Below are positions 1-7,504 of a DNA stretch of 16,278 bases, piece after piece. The DNA is from Fibrobacter sp. UBA4309 (lineage in GTDB: Bacteria > Fibrobacterota > Fibrobacteria > Fibrobacterales > Fibrobacteraceae). The first letter of the stretch is position 1. Every line of letters begins with the position of its first letter. The translations under genes were made by a program, and so were the position numbers. The stretch covers positions 20,624-36,901 of the forward strand of contig NZ_DGUN01000067.1 of NCBI RefSeq assembly GCF_002395745.1. The letters run 5' to 3'. The notes under the pieces were generated by a model. The model had not been told where the DNA came from. It saw nothing but the letters and a program-made list of their open reading frames with translations, and ran no database searches.

Positions 1-957
1 ATCGGGTCTGCCCCGATTCTCATCTACATGGAACGCAAGGTCTGCGCGCATATCCAGTGCAGGCTTGGCCCCATGCGCCTCGGCTGGCACGGAACCATCC
101 AGACCGTCGCCGACGTTATCAAGATGCTCTTCAAGGAAGTGTATGCCCCGAGCGGCGCAGACAAGTTGATGTTCTACCTCGCCCCGCTCATCGTGCTTAT
201 CGCCCCCTTCATCGTGTGCGCGCTTATCCCGTTCGGGCGCAACCTCGTCGTTGCAGACGTTTCGATGGGAATCCCGCTCATTATCGCGGTGAACGGCTTC
301 GGCGTTTTGGGCATATTGCTTGGCGGCTGGAGCAGCAACAACAAGTATTCCCTGCTCGGTGCACTCCGTAGCGGCGCCCAGATGATCAGCTACGAAATCT
401 CGTTCACGATGATTCTCCTGTTCGTCGTGATGATTTCGGGTTCCACGAACCTGATGAGCATCACTCTCGGGCAAGAGGGAACCATTCTCGACTGGTGGAT
501 TTTCAAGATTCCCGTACTCGGGATTGTCGCATTCATCCTGTTCTTTATTTCCTCTACCGCCGAAATGAACCGCGCGCCCTTCGACATCGCCGAAGCCGAG
601 CAGGAACTCACGGGCGGCTACCACACGGAATATAACGGCACGCCGTTCGCCATGTTCTACCTCGCCGAATACATCGCGCTCGTCACGAACTCCGCACTGG
701 CCACCACGTGCTTCCTTGGAGGCTTCCTGCCGCCCTGCATCGGAGTTGCCTTCGTGGACAACTACCTCAACATGGTGCCGGGAGTCGTGTGGTTCTTCGC
801 GAAGGTCTACTTCATGATTTGGTGCTACATGATGGTCCGCTGGACGTTCGTGCGCCCGCGCGTAGACCAGCTCATGGATTTCGAATGGAAGTTCCTTTTG
901 CCCGTAAACCTCGTATTGCTGGCAACCGGAGCGGCATATATAGTGATTTGGGGTTAA
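1..957 (+). CDS. nuoH: NADH-quinone oxidoreductase subunit H (NuoH), 5' truncated by window edge
   Basis: NuoH is the complex I membrane subunit that builds much of the quinone chamber and links the peripheral arm to the proton pumps. The reading frame is open from base 1, and 318 residues are visible. The family hallmark ERKVCAHIQCRLGPMRLG begins at visible residue 10. This block normally lies about 35-45 residues from the N-terminus, so roughly 30 residues are probably missing. The second hallmark, the acidic quinone-site loop STAEMNRAPFDIAEAEQEL followed by GGYHTEYNG, is intact. Several hydrophobic segments follow it, consistent with the usual eight-helix fold. The internal ATG at base 28 is the Met of the YMERK motif and is not the start. 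The next gene, nuoI, begins 34 bases downstream with no terminator between, so the two are cotranscribed. The identification is secure. Confidence 0.97.
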   Translation: MGSAPILIYMERKVCAHIQCRLGPMRLGWHGTIQTVADVIKMLFKEVYAPSGADKLMFYLAPLIVLIAPFIVCALIPFGRNLVVADVSMGIPLIIAVNGFGVLGILLGGWSSNNKYSLLGALRSGAQMISYEISFTMILLFVVMISGSTNLMSITLGQEGTILDWWIFKIPVLGIVAFILFFISSTAEMNRAPFDIAEAEQELTGGYHTEYNGTPFAMFYLAEYIALVTNSALATTCFLGGFLPPCIGVAFVDNYLNMVPGVVWFFAKVYFMIWCYMMVRWTFVRPRVDQLMDFEWKFLLPVNLVLLATGAAYIVIWG

Positions 958-991
958 GTATAGGCGTGAGACTTTTTAGAGATTTGGATAT

Positions 992-1465
992 ATGCAAGAG
1001 AATATAACGTTAATACAGTATTTCAAGCGCTACCTGAAGCGCTGCATCACGGGGCCGTGGAGCCTCATGTGCGGACTTTCCGTTTCGCTAAAGTACTTCT
1101 TCGACCCAAGGCGCATCGTCACGGAACAGTATCCCGAAAACCGCAAGACATTGAAGATGCACGAACGTTTCCGCGGCAGGCTCGAGATGATCGAAGACCA
1201 GGACGGCAACAACCTCTGCACCGCCTGCGGCATGTGCGAACGCGCCTGCCCGAACGCCAGCATCAACGTCCTTGCCACCAAGAACATCGCCGGCAAGAAA
1301 GTGCTCGGACGCTACATCTACCATTTCGCGAGCTGCACCCAGTGCGGGCTCTGCGTTGAAGCGTGTCCCTTCGGCGCCATCCGCATGAACCAGGAATTCG
1401 AAGTCGCCACGACCGACCCGAACTCGCTCGAGATGATATTGAACAAGAAGGAGGGACAAGGCTAA
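992..1465 (+). CDS. nuoI: NADH-quinone oxidoreductase subunit I (NuoI), two 4Fe-4S clusters
   Basis: NuoI is the ferredoxin-like subunit carrying clusters N6a and N6b, which pass electrons to N2 next to the quinone site. The 157-residue protein has two complete CxxCxxCxxxCP motifs: C76/C79/C82/C86 (CTACGMCERACP) and C115/C118/C121/C125 (CTQCGLCVEACP). Length and motif spacing are normal for the family. The N-terminal 40 residues contain the amphipathic stretch that anchors the subunit to NuoH. The start is the ATG at 992, the first in frame. The sequence before it (TTTGGATAT) has no good Shine-Dalgarno, so translation may depend on coupling or an A/T-rich leader. The TAA stop overlaps the nuoJ ATG by one base. 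Confidence 0.97.
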   Translation: MQENITLIQYFKRYLKRCITGPWSLMCGLSVSLKYFFDPRRIVTEQYPENRKTLKMHERFRGRLEMIEDQDGNNLCTACGMCERACPNASINVLATKNIAGKKVLGRYIYHFASCTQCGLCVEACPFGAIRMNQEFEVATTDPNSLEMILNKKEGQG

Positions 1466-2055
1466 TGTTCCCAAATCTAACCATACCGGATTTTCCGCTT
1501 TCGTTCCCGATGGGAGGCATTGACATCGCGTTTTATGCCGTAGCCATCGTGATGCTCGTGACCGCGGTCTTCACTGTCGCCGTCAAAAACATCTTGCAAA
1601 GCGCAGTCGCCCTCATCTTCAGCTTTGTCGCCACCGCCATCCTCTACCTGCTCCTGCACGCGGAATTCATTGCGCTAGCCCAGGTAATGGTCTATGTCGG
1701 CGGCGTCGTCATCTTTGTGGTATTCACGATTCTATTGACTAGCCATCTCGGCGAAGACGCCTTCTCCACAAAAATCCCGAGATTATTTGCAGCCTTCGCC
1801 CTGTCGATTGCATTTGTTTTCGTGATGATAAAGTGCATTCTCCCCGTAGAATCGCTTTCCAGCGGCGTTGTCAGCGCCCCCGAAGGCTACTCCGGGCTGG
1901 AACAGTTCTCGCTCCGTCTTCTCGGTTACGGGCCTGACGGATTCATCATCCCGTTCGAAGTGGTCAGCGTGTTGCTCCTGATGACGCTCATCTGCGCCAT
2001 CACCATCGCCCGCAAGACCAAGGACGAAGTCGAAAAAGAAAAGGCGGTTAAATAA
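1465..2055 (+). CDS. nuoJ: NADH-quinone oxidoreductase subunit J (NuoJ)
   Basis: NuoJ is a small complex I membrane subunit whose third helix carries the pi-bulge that gates coupling between the quinone site and the antiporter subunits. The 196-residue protein is hydrophobic, with about five predicted membrane helices. It contains the family signature around residues 65-90 (EFIALAQVMVYVGGVVIF), equivalent to the LGALQVLVYVGA block. The frame is open further upstream, to an ATG at 1363 inside nuoI. I chose the ATG at 1465 because it overlaps the nuoI stop (TAATG), has a strong Shine-Dalgarno (AAGGAGG, 1448-1454) ten bases upstream and gives a normal length. The charged C-terminal tail (DEVEKEKAVK) faces the cytoplasm. 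Its stop overlaps the nuoK start. Confidence 0.95.
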   Translation: MFPNLTIPDFPLSFPMGGIDIAFYAVAIVMLVTAVFTVAVKNILQSAVALIFSFVATAILYLLLHAEFIALAQVMVYVGGVVIFVVFTILLTSHLGEDAFSTKIPRLFAAFALSIAFVFVMIKCILPVESLSSGVVSAPEGYSGLEQFSLRLLGYGPDGFIIPFEVVSVLLLMTLICAITIARKTKDEVEKEKAVK

Positions 2056-2360
2056 TGAACCTGATGAATTGCCTTATTCTAGCCTTTATCCTGTTCGGCA
2101 TCGGTGTCTGGGGCCTTATGCGCAGGCGTCACCTGATCGGGATGCTCATTTCCATCGAACTCATGCTGAACGCGGCGAACATCAACTTTATCAGTTTCGC
2201 CTACTTTAGCGCACACGATTCTACAGCCGGTGCGCTGTTCAGTATTTTCGTCATCGCCGTGACGGCATGCGAAATGGCAATCGCCCTTGCCATTATCGTC
2301 ACCATGTACCGCCGTCACAAGAGCCTTGACGCAGACCAGTTGAGGGATTTACATGATTAA
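2055..2360 (+). CDS. nuoK: NADH-quinone oxidoreductase subunit K (NuoK)
   Basis: NuoK is the three-helix MrpC-like subunit between NuoJ and NuoN. It carries two buried glutamates in the central proton path. The 101-residue length is typical. Both glutamates are present: E35 in the block SIELMLNAANINF and E73 in ACEMAIALAI, matching E36 and E72 of the E. coli subunit as I recall them. The ATG shares its A with the nuoJ stop (TAATG), and an AAAAGGCGG stretch about ten bases upstream can serve as Shine-Dalgarno. The last eight bases overlap the start of nuoL, which suggests translational coupling along the operon. Confidence 0.97.
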   Translation: MNLMNCLILAFILFGIGVWGLMRRRHLIGMLISIELMLNAANINFISFAYFSAHDSTAGALFSIFVIAVTACEMAIALAIIVTMYRRHKSLDADQLRDLHD

Positions 2361-4308
2361 CGATATCACCCTCAGTTACCTGATTTTCCTCTGTCCGCTC
2401 CTGACGTTCGTCGTCAACGGGCTCTTTGTCGGAAACAAGAATGCGAAAGCCGCCGCGGTTATCGCCGTTGCCCTGAACGGCATCTCGGCCCTGTCCGCCA
2501 TAATCGTCGCATTCCATTACTTCGCCTCGGATTACGCCCCGCAAAAGGCGGTCCTATTCGAATACACGTTCATTCCGTTCGCAGGCGATCTCGTCGCCAA
2601 GATCGGCATGCTCGTCGACCCGCTCTCGGTGATGATGCTCGTCGTCGTCACTTTCATCAGCCTGATGGTGAACATTTACAGCATCGGCTACATGCGCGAA
2701 GACCGCGCCGAAGGACGTTTCTTCGCGTTGCTCTCGCTGTTCAGCTTCAGCATGCTCGGGCTTGTCGTCGCCACGAACCTTTTCCAGATGTTCATCTTCT
2801 GGGAACTCGTCGGCGTTTCCAGCTACTTGCTCATCGGATTCTGGTACCACAAGAATTCCGCCGTCAGCGCATCGAAACAGGCGTTCATCCTCACGCGCTT
2901 TGCCGACAGTTTCTTCTTGCTCGGTATCGTCCTCGTGAGCTACGTCGTCGGGAGCTTCGACTTCTCGACGATCAATTCGCTTTCTATGGCCCCGTTCAAG
3001 GCCGGCACGGTCAACATGGGACTTCTTGAAATGTCACGCGCGAACGCGCTTATCCTCGGTTCCGTCCTGATATTTACCGGTGGCTGGGGCAAATCCGCCA
3101 TGTTCCCGATGCATATCTGGCTCCCGAACGCGATGGAAGGTCCGACTCCGGTCAGTTCGATTATCCATAGCGCGACGATGGTGGTCGCAGGCGTCTATCT
3201 CGTGGCACGCCTGTTCCCGTTCTTCACTATCTGCGGCGATACGCTTACGCTCATCATGTGGGTTGGCGCCTTCACGATGGTCTTTGCCGCCGTCATCGCC
3301 TGCACGCAGAAAGACATCAAGCGCATCCTCGCCTACTCGACGCTTTCGCAGCTCGGCTACATGATGCTTGCGCTCGGCGCCTGCAAGATCCACATGATTG
3401 TCGCCACCACGGGCTGGACGGCAAGCACGTTCCATATCTTTACGCACGCATTCTTCAAGTGCAGCCTGTTCCTGATTGCGGGCAGCCTTATCCACCAGGT
3501 GCATACGAACGATCTCGACGCGATGGGCGGCCTCCGCAAGAAGATGCCTGTCACCTACATCTGCGCATTAATCTCCATCCTCGCCATTTCGGGCATTCCG
3601 CCGTTCTCCGGATTCTTCTCTAAAGACGAAATCATCCTCGCGGCATTCCAGGGACGCCATTATGTCGTATTCGGGCTTACGCTCCTCACCAGCGGCCTTA
3701 CCACGTTCTACATGTTCCGCCTGTTCTTCCTCGCCTTCCACGGGGAACCGCGCCACGAAGGCGTCAAGGCAGGCCATGTCCACGAAGACCTGGCAATGAC
3801 CATTCCCATAGCGGTATTGGCCATCCCGGCACTCGCCAGCGGTATCGTCGGCAAGAAGCTTTTCGAAGAATACTTCGTTATCGAGAAACTCCATGTGCCA
3901 CAGCTGCTGAAACTGGCCGAAGCCCCCTGGCTTCCGTTTGTTGCCGTTGGCATCGCCGTTATCGCCTGTGCTATCGCCTGGTTGCTCTACGCCAGCCCCA
4001 AGGCAAAAATCCAGCGCGCTCTCGATGCAACAAACCGCACAAGTCTGTACAAAGTTGTCTATAATAAATTCTACTTCGATGAAATGTACTATGCGGTAGT
4101 CCGCCAGTTCATTTTCGGCGGCGTCGCCCGCGTGGCACGCGGTTTCCACGACATCGTGGTCGAAGGCCTCCTCGCATTTGCCGTCTGGTTCACGCACAAG
4201 TTGGGCGACCTCGTCCGCACGGCCCAGGCAGGCTACCTGCCGTTCTATCTCGGCACTTTGATTGTCGGCGTTCTCATTTGGCGTTTCTTCGGCCAGCTTC
4301 CCCTGTAG
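2353..4308 (+). CDS. nuoL: NADH-quinone oxidoreductase subunit L (NuoL), distal proton-pumping subunit
   Basis: NuoL is the outermost antiporter-like subunit of complex I; its long lateral helix runs along the membrane arm. The 651-residue length is normal. Channel residues of the family can be placed: E151 (IFWELVGVSSYLLIGFWY), D185 (ILTRFADSFF, where most homologues read NRxGD), K247 and H254 (GGWGKSAMFPMHIWLP), the MEGPTPVSSIIHSATM block from residue 261, H365/K369 (THAFFK) and K424/D425 (FFSKDE). The C-terminal NKFYFDEMYYAVV segment precedes the lateral helix and its anchoring helix. The start overlaps nuoK by eight bases and has GAGGG six bases upstream. All key pumping residues I can align are retained, unlike NuoM. 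The gene ends seven bases before nuoM. Confidence 0.97.
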   Translation: MINDITLSYLIFLCPLLTFVVNGLFVGNKNAKAAAVIAVALNGISALSAIIVAFHYFASDYAPQKAVLFEYTFIPFAGDLVAKIGMLVDPLSVMMLVVVTFISLMVNIYSIGYMREDRAEGRFFALLSLFSFSMLGLVVATNLFQMFIFWELVGVSSYLLIGFWYHKNSAVSASKQAFILTRFADSFFLLGIVLVSYVVGSFDFSTINSLSMAPFKAGTVNMGLLEMSRANALILGSVLIFTGGWGKSAMFPMHIWLPNAMEGPTPVSSIIHSATMVVAGVYLVARLFPFFTICGDTLTLIMWVGAFTMVFAAVIACTQKDIKRILAYSTLSQLGYMMLALGACKIHMIVATTGWTASTFHIFTHAFFKCSLFLIAGSLIHQVHTNDLDAMGGLRKKMPVTYICALISILAISGIPPFSGFFSKDEIILAAFQGRHYVVFGLTLLTSGLTTFYMFRLFFLAFHGEPRHEGVKAGHVHEDLAMTIPIAVLAIPALASGIVGKKLFEEYFVIEKLHVPQLLKLAEAPWLPFVAVGIAVIACAIAWLLYASPKAKIQRALDATNRTSLYKVVYNKFYFDEMYYAVVRQFIFGGVARVARGFHDIVVEGLLAFAVWFTHKLGDLVRTAQAGYLPFYLGTLIVGVLIWRFFGQLPL

Positions 4309-4315
4309 GCGCAAC

Positions 4316-5854
4316 ATGGATACGATACTTTTTAACCTCATCTGGATCATCCCGCTTTTTACAGTGCTCGTGGGCGCGCCCATTCCTGCAGCCCATCCGC
4401 GATTCCTGAAAACAATCCATGCCTTTTCGGCAACGACGGTACTCGCCATCGTATGCTACCTCACCTACCGCGTCTACGCTATGTCGGGAATCCCCGCAGA
4501 CGAAGCCGCCGCACCGCTCGTTCTCCGTTTCTTTACCGATATCCCGTGGCTTTCCGCATTCCATTCCCACTATATCGTCGGCGCCGACGGGCTCAACATG
4601 CTCCTGCTCGCGCTCACGGCGTTTATCGTATGGGCGGGAATTCTCGTCAGCTGGAACATCAAGGGCAACCAGAAGATATTCTTCGCCCTCATCCAGATTC
4701 TCGCGACGAGCGTCTACGGCGTGTACATGAGTTTCGACCTGGTGCTCTTCTTCGTGTTCTACGAGATGGAAGCGCTTTGCATGTACCTGATGATCGCCTG
4801 CTATGGCAGCGGCAAGCGCGACTACGGCGGGAAAAAACTTACCCTGACGCTGGCCTTTGGCTCCTCGATGATTCTTGCGACGCTTTTCGGCCTCTACTTT
4901 GAAGGCGGAGCGAACAGCTGGAACATCATGGAACTTTCCAAGACGACTCTCCCGATGGATTTCCAGATGTGGGCCTTCCCGCTCATGTTCATGGGATTCG
5001 CCGTCTCGAGTTCGCTTTTCCCGTTCCATTTCTGGAGTCCGGACGGCCATTCCGCCGCACCCACCGCCGTCTCGATGCTCGCCGCAGGCGTGATGATGAA
5101 GATGGGCGCATACGGATGCCTGCGCGTGGCCATGTTCCTCATGCCCGAAGCAGCCAAGATCTGGTTGCCCTACGTGGTGGCCTTCCTCATCTTCAACGTC
5201 GTCCTTGGCCCCTTCATCGCAATTCGCCACAAGGACCTCAAGTATATCACCGCATACAGTTCCATCAGCCACCTGGGCCTCATTTTCCTCGGCCTGGCCG
5301 CCCTCACTCCTATCGGCCTACGCGGCGCGAGCCTCCAGATGATCTCGCACGGGTTCCTTACCGGGCTCTTCTTCGCGACCATCGGCATGATCTACGAACG
5401 CACGCACACCCGTGACATCACGGAAATGGGCGGCATCATGCGCAAGATGCCCTTCCTCGGCGTCGGTTTCGTGCTCGCCGGCTTTGCGGGCCTAGGCCTT
5501 CCGGGATTCAGCGGGTTCATTGCCGAAAGCACCATCTTCATCGGGGCCTTCCAGCAGGATTCCACGCTCACCCGCATCGTGACCATACTCGCCATTCTCT
5601 CCATTACCACGACCGCCGTCTATATCCTGCAAACGGCCAACCGCATGCTCCACGGTCCGCTCCCGCAAAAGTACGAGAGCCTCACCGACGGGTGCCTCCG
5701 CGAAAAAGTCGTCATTATCGTTCTTGTCGCATGTCTTTTGTTTATCGGTATATGCCCCGGCTGGATTTCCGAAATGCTGGATGCAAGCATCGCCCCGATA
5801 TTCGAAAAGATTTCTGCAGCCACCCAGCCCGCTATCAGCGGGATAGGAGGTTAA
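4316..5854 (+). CDS. nuoM: NADH-quinone oxidoreductase subunit M (NuoM) lacking the conserved TM7 lysine
   Basis: NuoM is the middle antiporter-like proton-pumping subunit of complex I. It has 512 residues from the ATG at 4316. An in-frame ATG at 4262 lies inside nuoL and would add 18 non-family residues. Family landmarks are E150 (LFFVFYEMEALCMYLMI), the SPDGHSAAPTAVSML block from residue 241, K262 (GVMMKMGAYGCLR), H345 (QMISHGF) and E404 (GLPGFSGFIAES). In the discontinuous TM7 helix the usual FAVKxPxxPxHxW reads FAVSSSLFPFHFW. The position of the essential pumping lysine (K234 in E. coli, by memory) is therefore S231. No clear Shine-Dalgarno precedes the start, so it is probably coupled to nuoL. 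The last codons carry the Shine-Dalgarno of nuoN. Assignment to NuoM is secure; how this copy pumps is an open question. Confidence 0.95.
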   Translation: MDTILFNLIWIIPLFTVLVGAPIPAAHPRFLKTIHAFSATTVLAIVCYLTYRVYAMSGIPADEAAAPLVLRFFTDIPWLSAFHSHYIVGADGLNMLLLALTAFIVWAGILVSWNIKGNQKIFFALIQILATSVYGVYMSFDLVLFFVFYEMEALCMYLMIACYGSGKRDYGGKKLTLTLAFGSSMILATLFGLYFEGGANSWNIMELSKTTLPMDFQMWAFPLMFMGFAVSSSLFPFHFWSPDGHSAAPTAVSMLAAGVMMKMGAYGCLRVAMFLMPEAAKIWLPYVVAFLIFNVVLGPFIAIRHKDLKYITAYSSISHLGLIFLGLAALTPIGLRGASLQMISHGFLTGLFFATIGMIYERTHTRDITEMGGIMRKMPFLGVGFVLAGFAGLGLPGFSGFIAESTIFIGAFQQDSTLTRIVTILAILSITTTAVYILQTANRMLHGPLPQKYESLTDGCLREKVVIIVLVACLLFIGICPGWISEMLDASIAPIFEKISAATQPAISGIGG

Positions 5855-5855
5855 C

Positions 5856-7298
5856 ATGTCCAGTTTACTCAACATGAATATCATCATTCCCGACGTTCTC
5901 TTGCTGCTTTTCCCGTTCATCGTTATCGGGATAAGGCTCTTTTGCGATTTCAGGTCCAAACTCCCCTGGCGCATCGCGAACTTCGGTTTCATCGCCATTT
6001 TCGTCCTGCTGAACTTCATCCCGCTCGCCAGCGGCGAAGGCAGGTTCTTGATCAGCAACTGGAAAGTCGACGATTTCGGCGTCCTCATGCGCGAAGTCCT
6101 CATGATTTCAGCCATTCTCGGCATGTGGCTCTCGAAGGACTACTTTGAGCACGGAGCAGACGGCAAACCGCAGATGCACCAGATTGCGGAATTCATCGGC
6201 GCTATCGCATTTGCCACCTTCGGCGGCGTGACGGTCGTGTCGGCATGTGACCTGCTCACCTTCTTCCTCGGCCTCGAAATCGCGACCATCCCGATGTACG
6301 CGCTCACGGCCTGGAACAAGAAGGACCAGCTCGGAAGCGAGGCGGCCACCAAGTACATCTTGATGGGCTCTGTCGCCACGGCCTTTGAACTTTTCGGTTT
6401 CAGTTACCTTTACGGATTCGCCGGTTCGCTCCATTTCAGCGAAATCCAGCAGGCCGTAGCCGCCGGCACCAGCCCGCTCCTGTGGCTCGCGGTGCTGTTC
6501 CTTTTCTGCGGTATCGGTTTCAAGCTCACGCTTTTCCCGTTCTACACATGGGCCCCGGACGTGTACGAAGGCGCCCCGACTCCTGTCACGGCAGTTCTTT
6601 CCGTCACCTCCAAGGCGACAGCCATCGCGTTCCTTGTCGTGCTCGTCTTTGGCCCCCTCGCCCCCGTCCAGGAACAGATTGCCCCCTTCATCGCGCTCCT
6701 CGCCGGCACGACCCTCTTCGTGGGCAACCTCGGAGCCCTGAAGCAGAGCAGGCTCCGCCGCTTCATGGCCTACAGTTCCATCGCACAGGCGGGATACATC
6801 ATGGTGGCGCTCCTCGGCCCCGCCACCATGGCGAAGACCGCCATCATCTACTATCTGTTCGTATACGCCGTATCGAACTACCTCGCGTTCTTCGTATTCG
6901 GCATTATAGGGCATCACCGCGAAGAGACATTCGCCTCGTTGCGCGGCCTTTCCAAGCAGAACCCGGGCATCGCCATCGCGCTTGCGATATCGATGTTCAG
7001 CCTCGCCGGCATTCCGCCGCTTGCCGGTTTCTTCGGCAAGTTCCACCTGTTCTTCAGCGGGGCATCGACCGGACACTACGCCATTGTCGCTTTCGCGGTA
7101 CTCAACAACGTGCTCGCCCTGTTCTACTACCTGCAGCTCATCAAGAGCGCCTGGGTAGACGAACCCGATGGCCACCTCACGCCGTTACGGCTCACCAAGC
7201 GCCAGCGCAGTGTCATCATTACGCTCTCCATCGCCGTGGTCATCATCGGAGTCCTGCCGTTCCTGAGCAACAACATCTTTGCCGGATTCAATTACTAG
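5856..7298 (+). CDS. nuoN: NADH-quinone oxidoreductase subunit N (NuoN), last gene of the operon
   Basis: NuoN is the antiporter-like proton-pumping subunit closest to the NuoJ/K core. The 480-residue protein keeps the channel residues E141 (FFLGLEIATIPMYAL), K223 (GIGFKLTLFPFYTWAPD), the VYEGAPTPVTAVLS block from residue 236 and K253 (SVTSKATAIA). The block SRLRRFMAYSSIAQAGY and the loop LAGIPPLAGFFGKF are also present. The start lies one base after the nuoM stop and has a textbook Shine-Dalgarno, AGGAGG at 5845-5850, inside the end of nuoM. Length and motifs are normal. It is followed by a strong intrinsic terminator, so it closes the nuo transcription unit. Confidence 0.97.
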   Translation: MSSLLNMNIIIPDVLLLLFPFIVIGIRLFCDFRSKLPWRIANFGFIAIFVLLNFIPLASGEGRFLISNWKVDDFGVLMREVLMISAILGMWLSKDYFEHGADGKPQMHQIAEFIGAIAFATFGGVTVVSACDLLTFFLGLEIATIPMYALTAWNKKDQLGSEAATKYILMGSVATAFELFGFSYLYGFAGSLHFSEIQQAVAAGTSPLLWLAVLFLFCGIGFKLTLFPFYTWAPDVYEGAPTPVTAVLSVTSKATAIAFLVVLVFGPLAPVQEQIAPFIALLAGTTLFVGNLGALKQSRLRRFMAYSSIAQAGYIMVALLGPATMAKTAIIYYLFVYAVSNYLAFFVFGIIGHHREETFASLRGLSKQNPGIAIALAISMFSLAGIPPLAGFFGKFHLFFSGASTGHYAIVAFAVLNNVLALFYYLQLIKSAWVDEPDGHLTPLRLTKRQRSVIITLSIAVVIIGVLPFLSNNIFAGFNY

Positions 7299-7320
7299 AT
7301 TTATCACCCGAATGTTGTCA

Positions 7321-7350
7321 AAGGCAGCCCCGTAAAAGGCTGCTTTTTTT
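7321..7350 (+). terminator. Intrinsic terminator of the nuo operon
   Basis: The stem GCAGCC (7324-7329) pairs perfectly with GGCTGC (7338-7343) around an eight-base loop. Flanking A's extend the stem into the T-tract. Seven T's follow (7344-7350). It starts 23 bases after the nuoN stop, the expected place for the end of the operon. No other good terminator is visible between nuoH and nuoN. Confidence 0.92.
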
Positions 7351-7389
7351 ATTTATCCCATTTTTAACCACAAGGAACGGAAATTCTTA

Positions 7390-7430
7390 CCAGGATCCTT
7401 TGCCCTTTACAGGGCCCAGGATGACACTGG
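7390..7430. repeat. Imperfect 41-base palindrome in the nuoN-aminotransferase gap
   Basis: Three nested complementary arms surround a TTAC loop: GCCCT/AGGGC (7402-7406 with 7411-7415), ATCCT/AGGAT (7395-7399 with 7418-7422) and CCAG/CTGG (7390-7393 with 7427-7430). Mismatched bases interrupt the stems. It has no T-tract and lies 47 bases after the nuo terminator, so it is unlikely to be a second terminator. It could be a dispersed intergenic repeat, a processing hairpin or an operator. The rest of the 206-base gap holds only the terminator, the TATAAT box and the Shine-Dalgarno of the next gene. Confidence 0.55.
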
Positions 7431-7457
7431 AATAACATCCTTAGGTAAATATTATTC

Positions 7458-7463
7458 TATAAT
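7458..7463 (+). promoter_or_regulatory. Putative -10 box for the aminotransferase gene
   Basis: A perfect TATAAT lies 41 bases before the aminotransferase ATG, inside an A/T-rich stretch. The hexamer 17 bases upstream (ACATCC, 7435-7440) is a poor -35 match, so the promoter is only partly supported. Its position just after a terminated operon fits a new transcription unit beginning here. Confidence 0.5.
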
Positions 7464-7504
7464 TACAGCGGAAAAAAATTTCGATACCTATACAGGAGCA
7501 AAAA

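Noticed and set aside
4262..4315. Upstream in-frame ATG that would extend NuoM by 18 residues
   Set aside because: The extension is a shifted reading of the nuoL 3' end and has no family similarity; the ATG at 4316 gives a normal N-terminus.
3568..4449. Long open frame of 293 codons on the minus strand across nuoL/nuoM
   Set aside because: It lies opposite well-conserved nuoL/nuoM coding DNA. Its product is highly charged, low in hydrophobic structure and resembles no family. Similar antisense frames occur opposite other GC-rich genes here.
4274..5272. 332-codon minus-strand frame opposite nuoM
   Set aside because: An Asp/Glu/His-rich product of the kind produced by reading antisense to membrane-protein codons. 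It has no Shine-Dalgarno and no recognisable domain.
6108..7175. 355-codon minus-strand frame opposite nuoN
   Set aside because: Same composition artefact; the conserved NuoN motifs are encoded on the plus strand.
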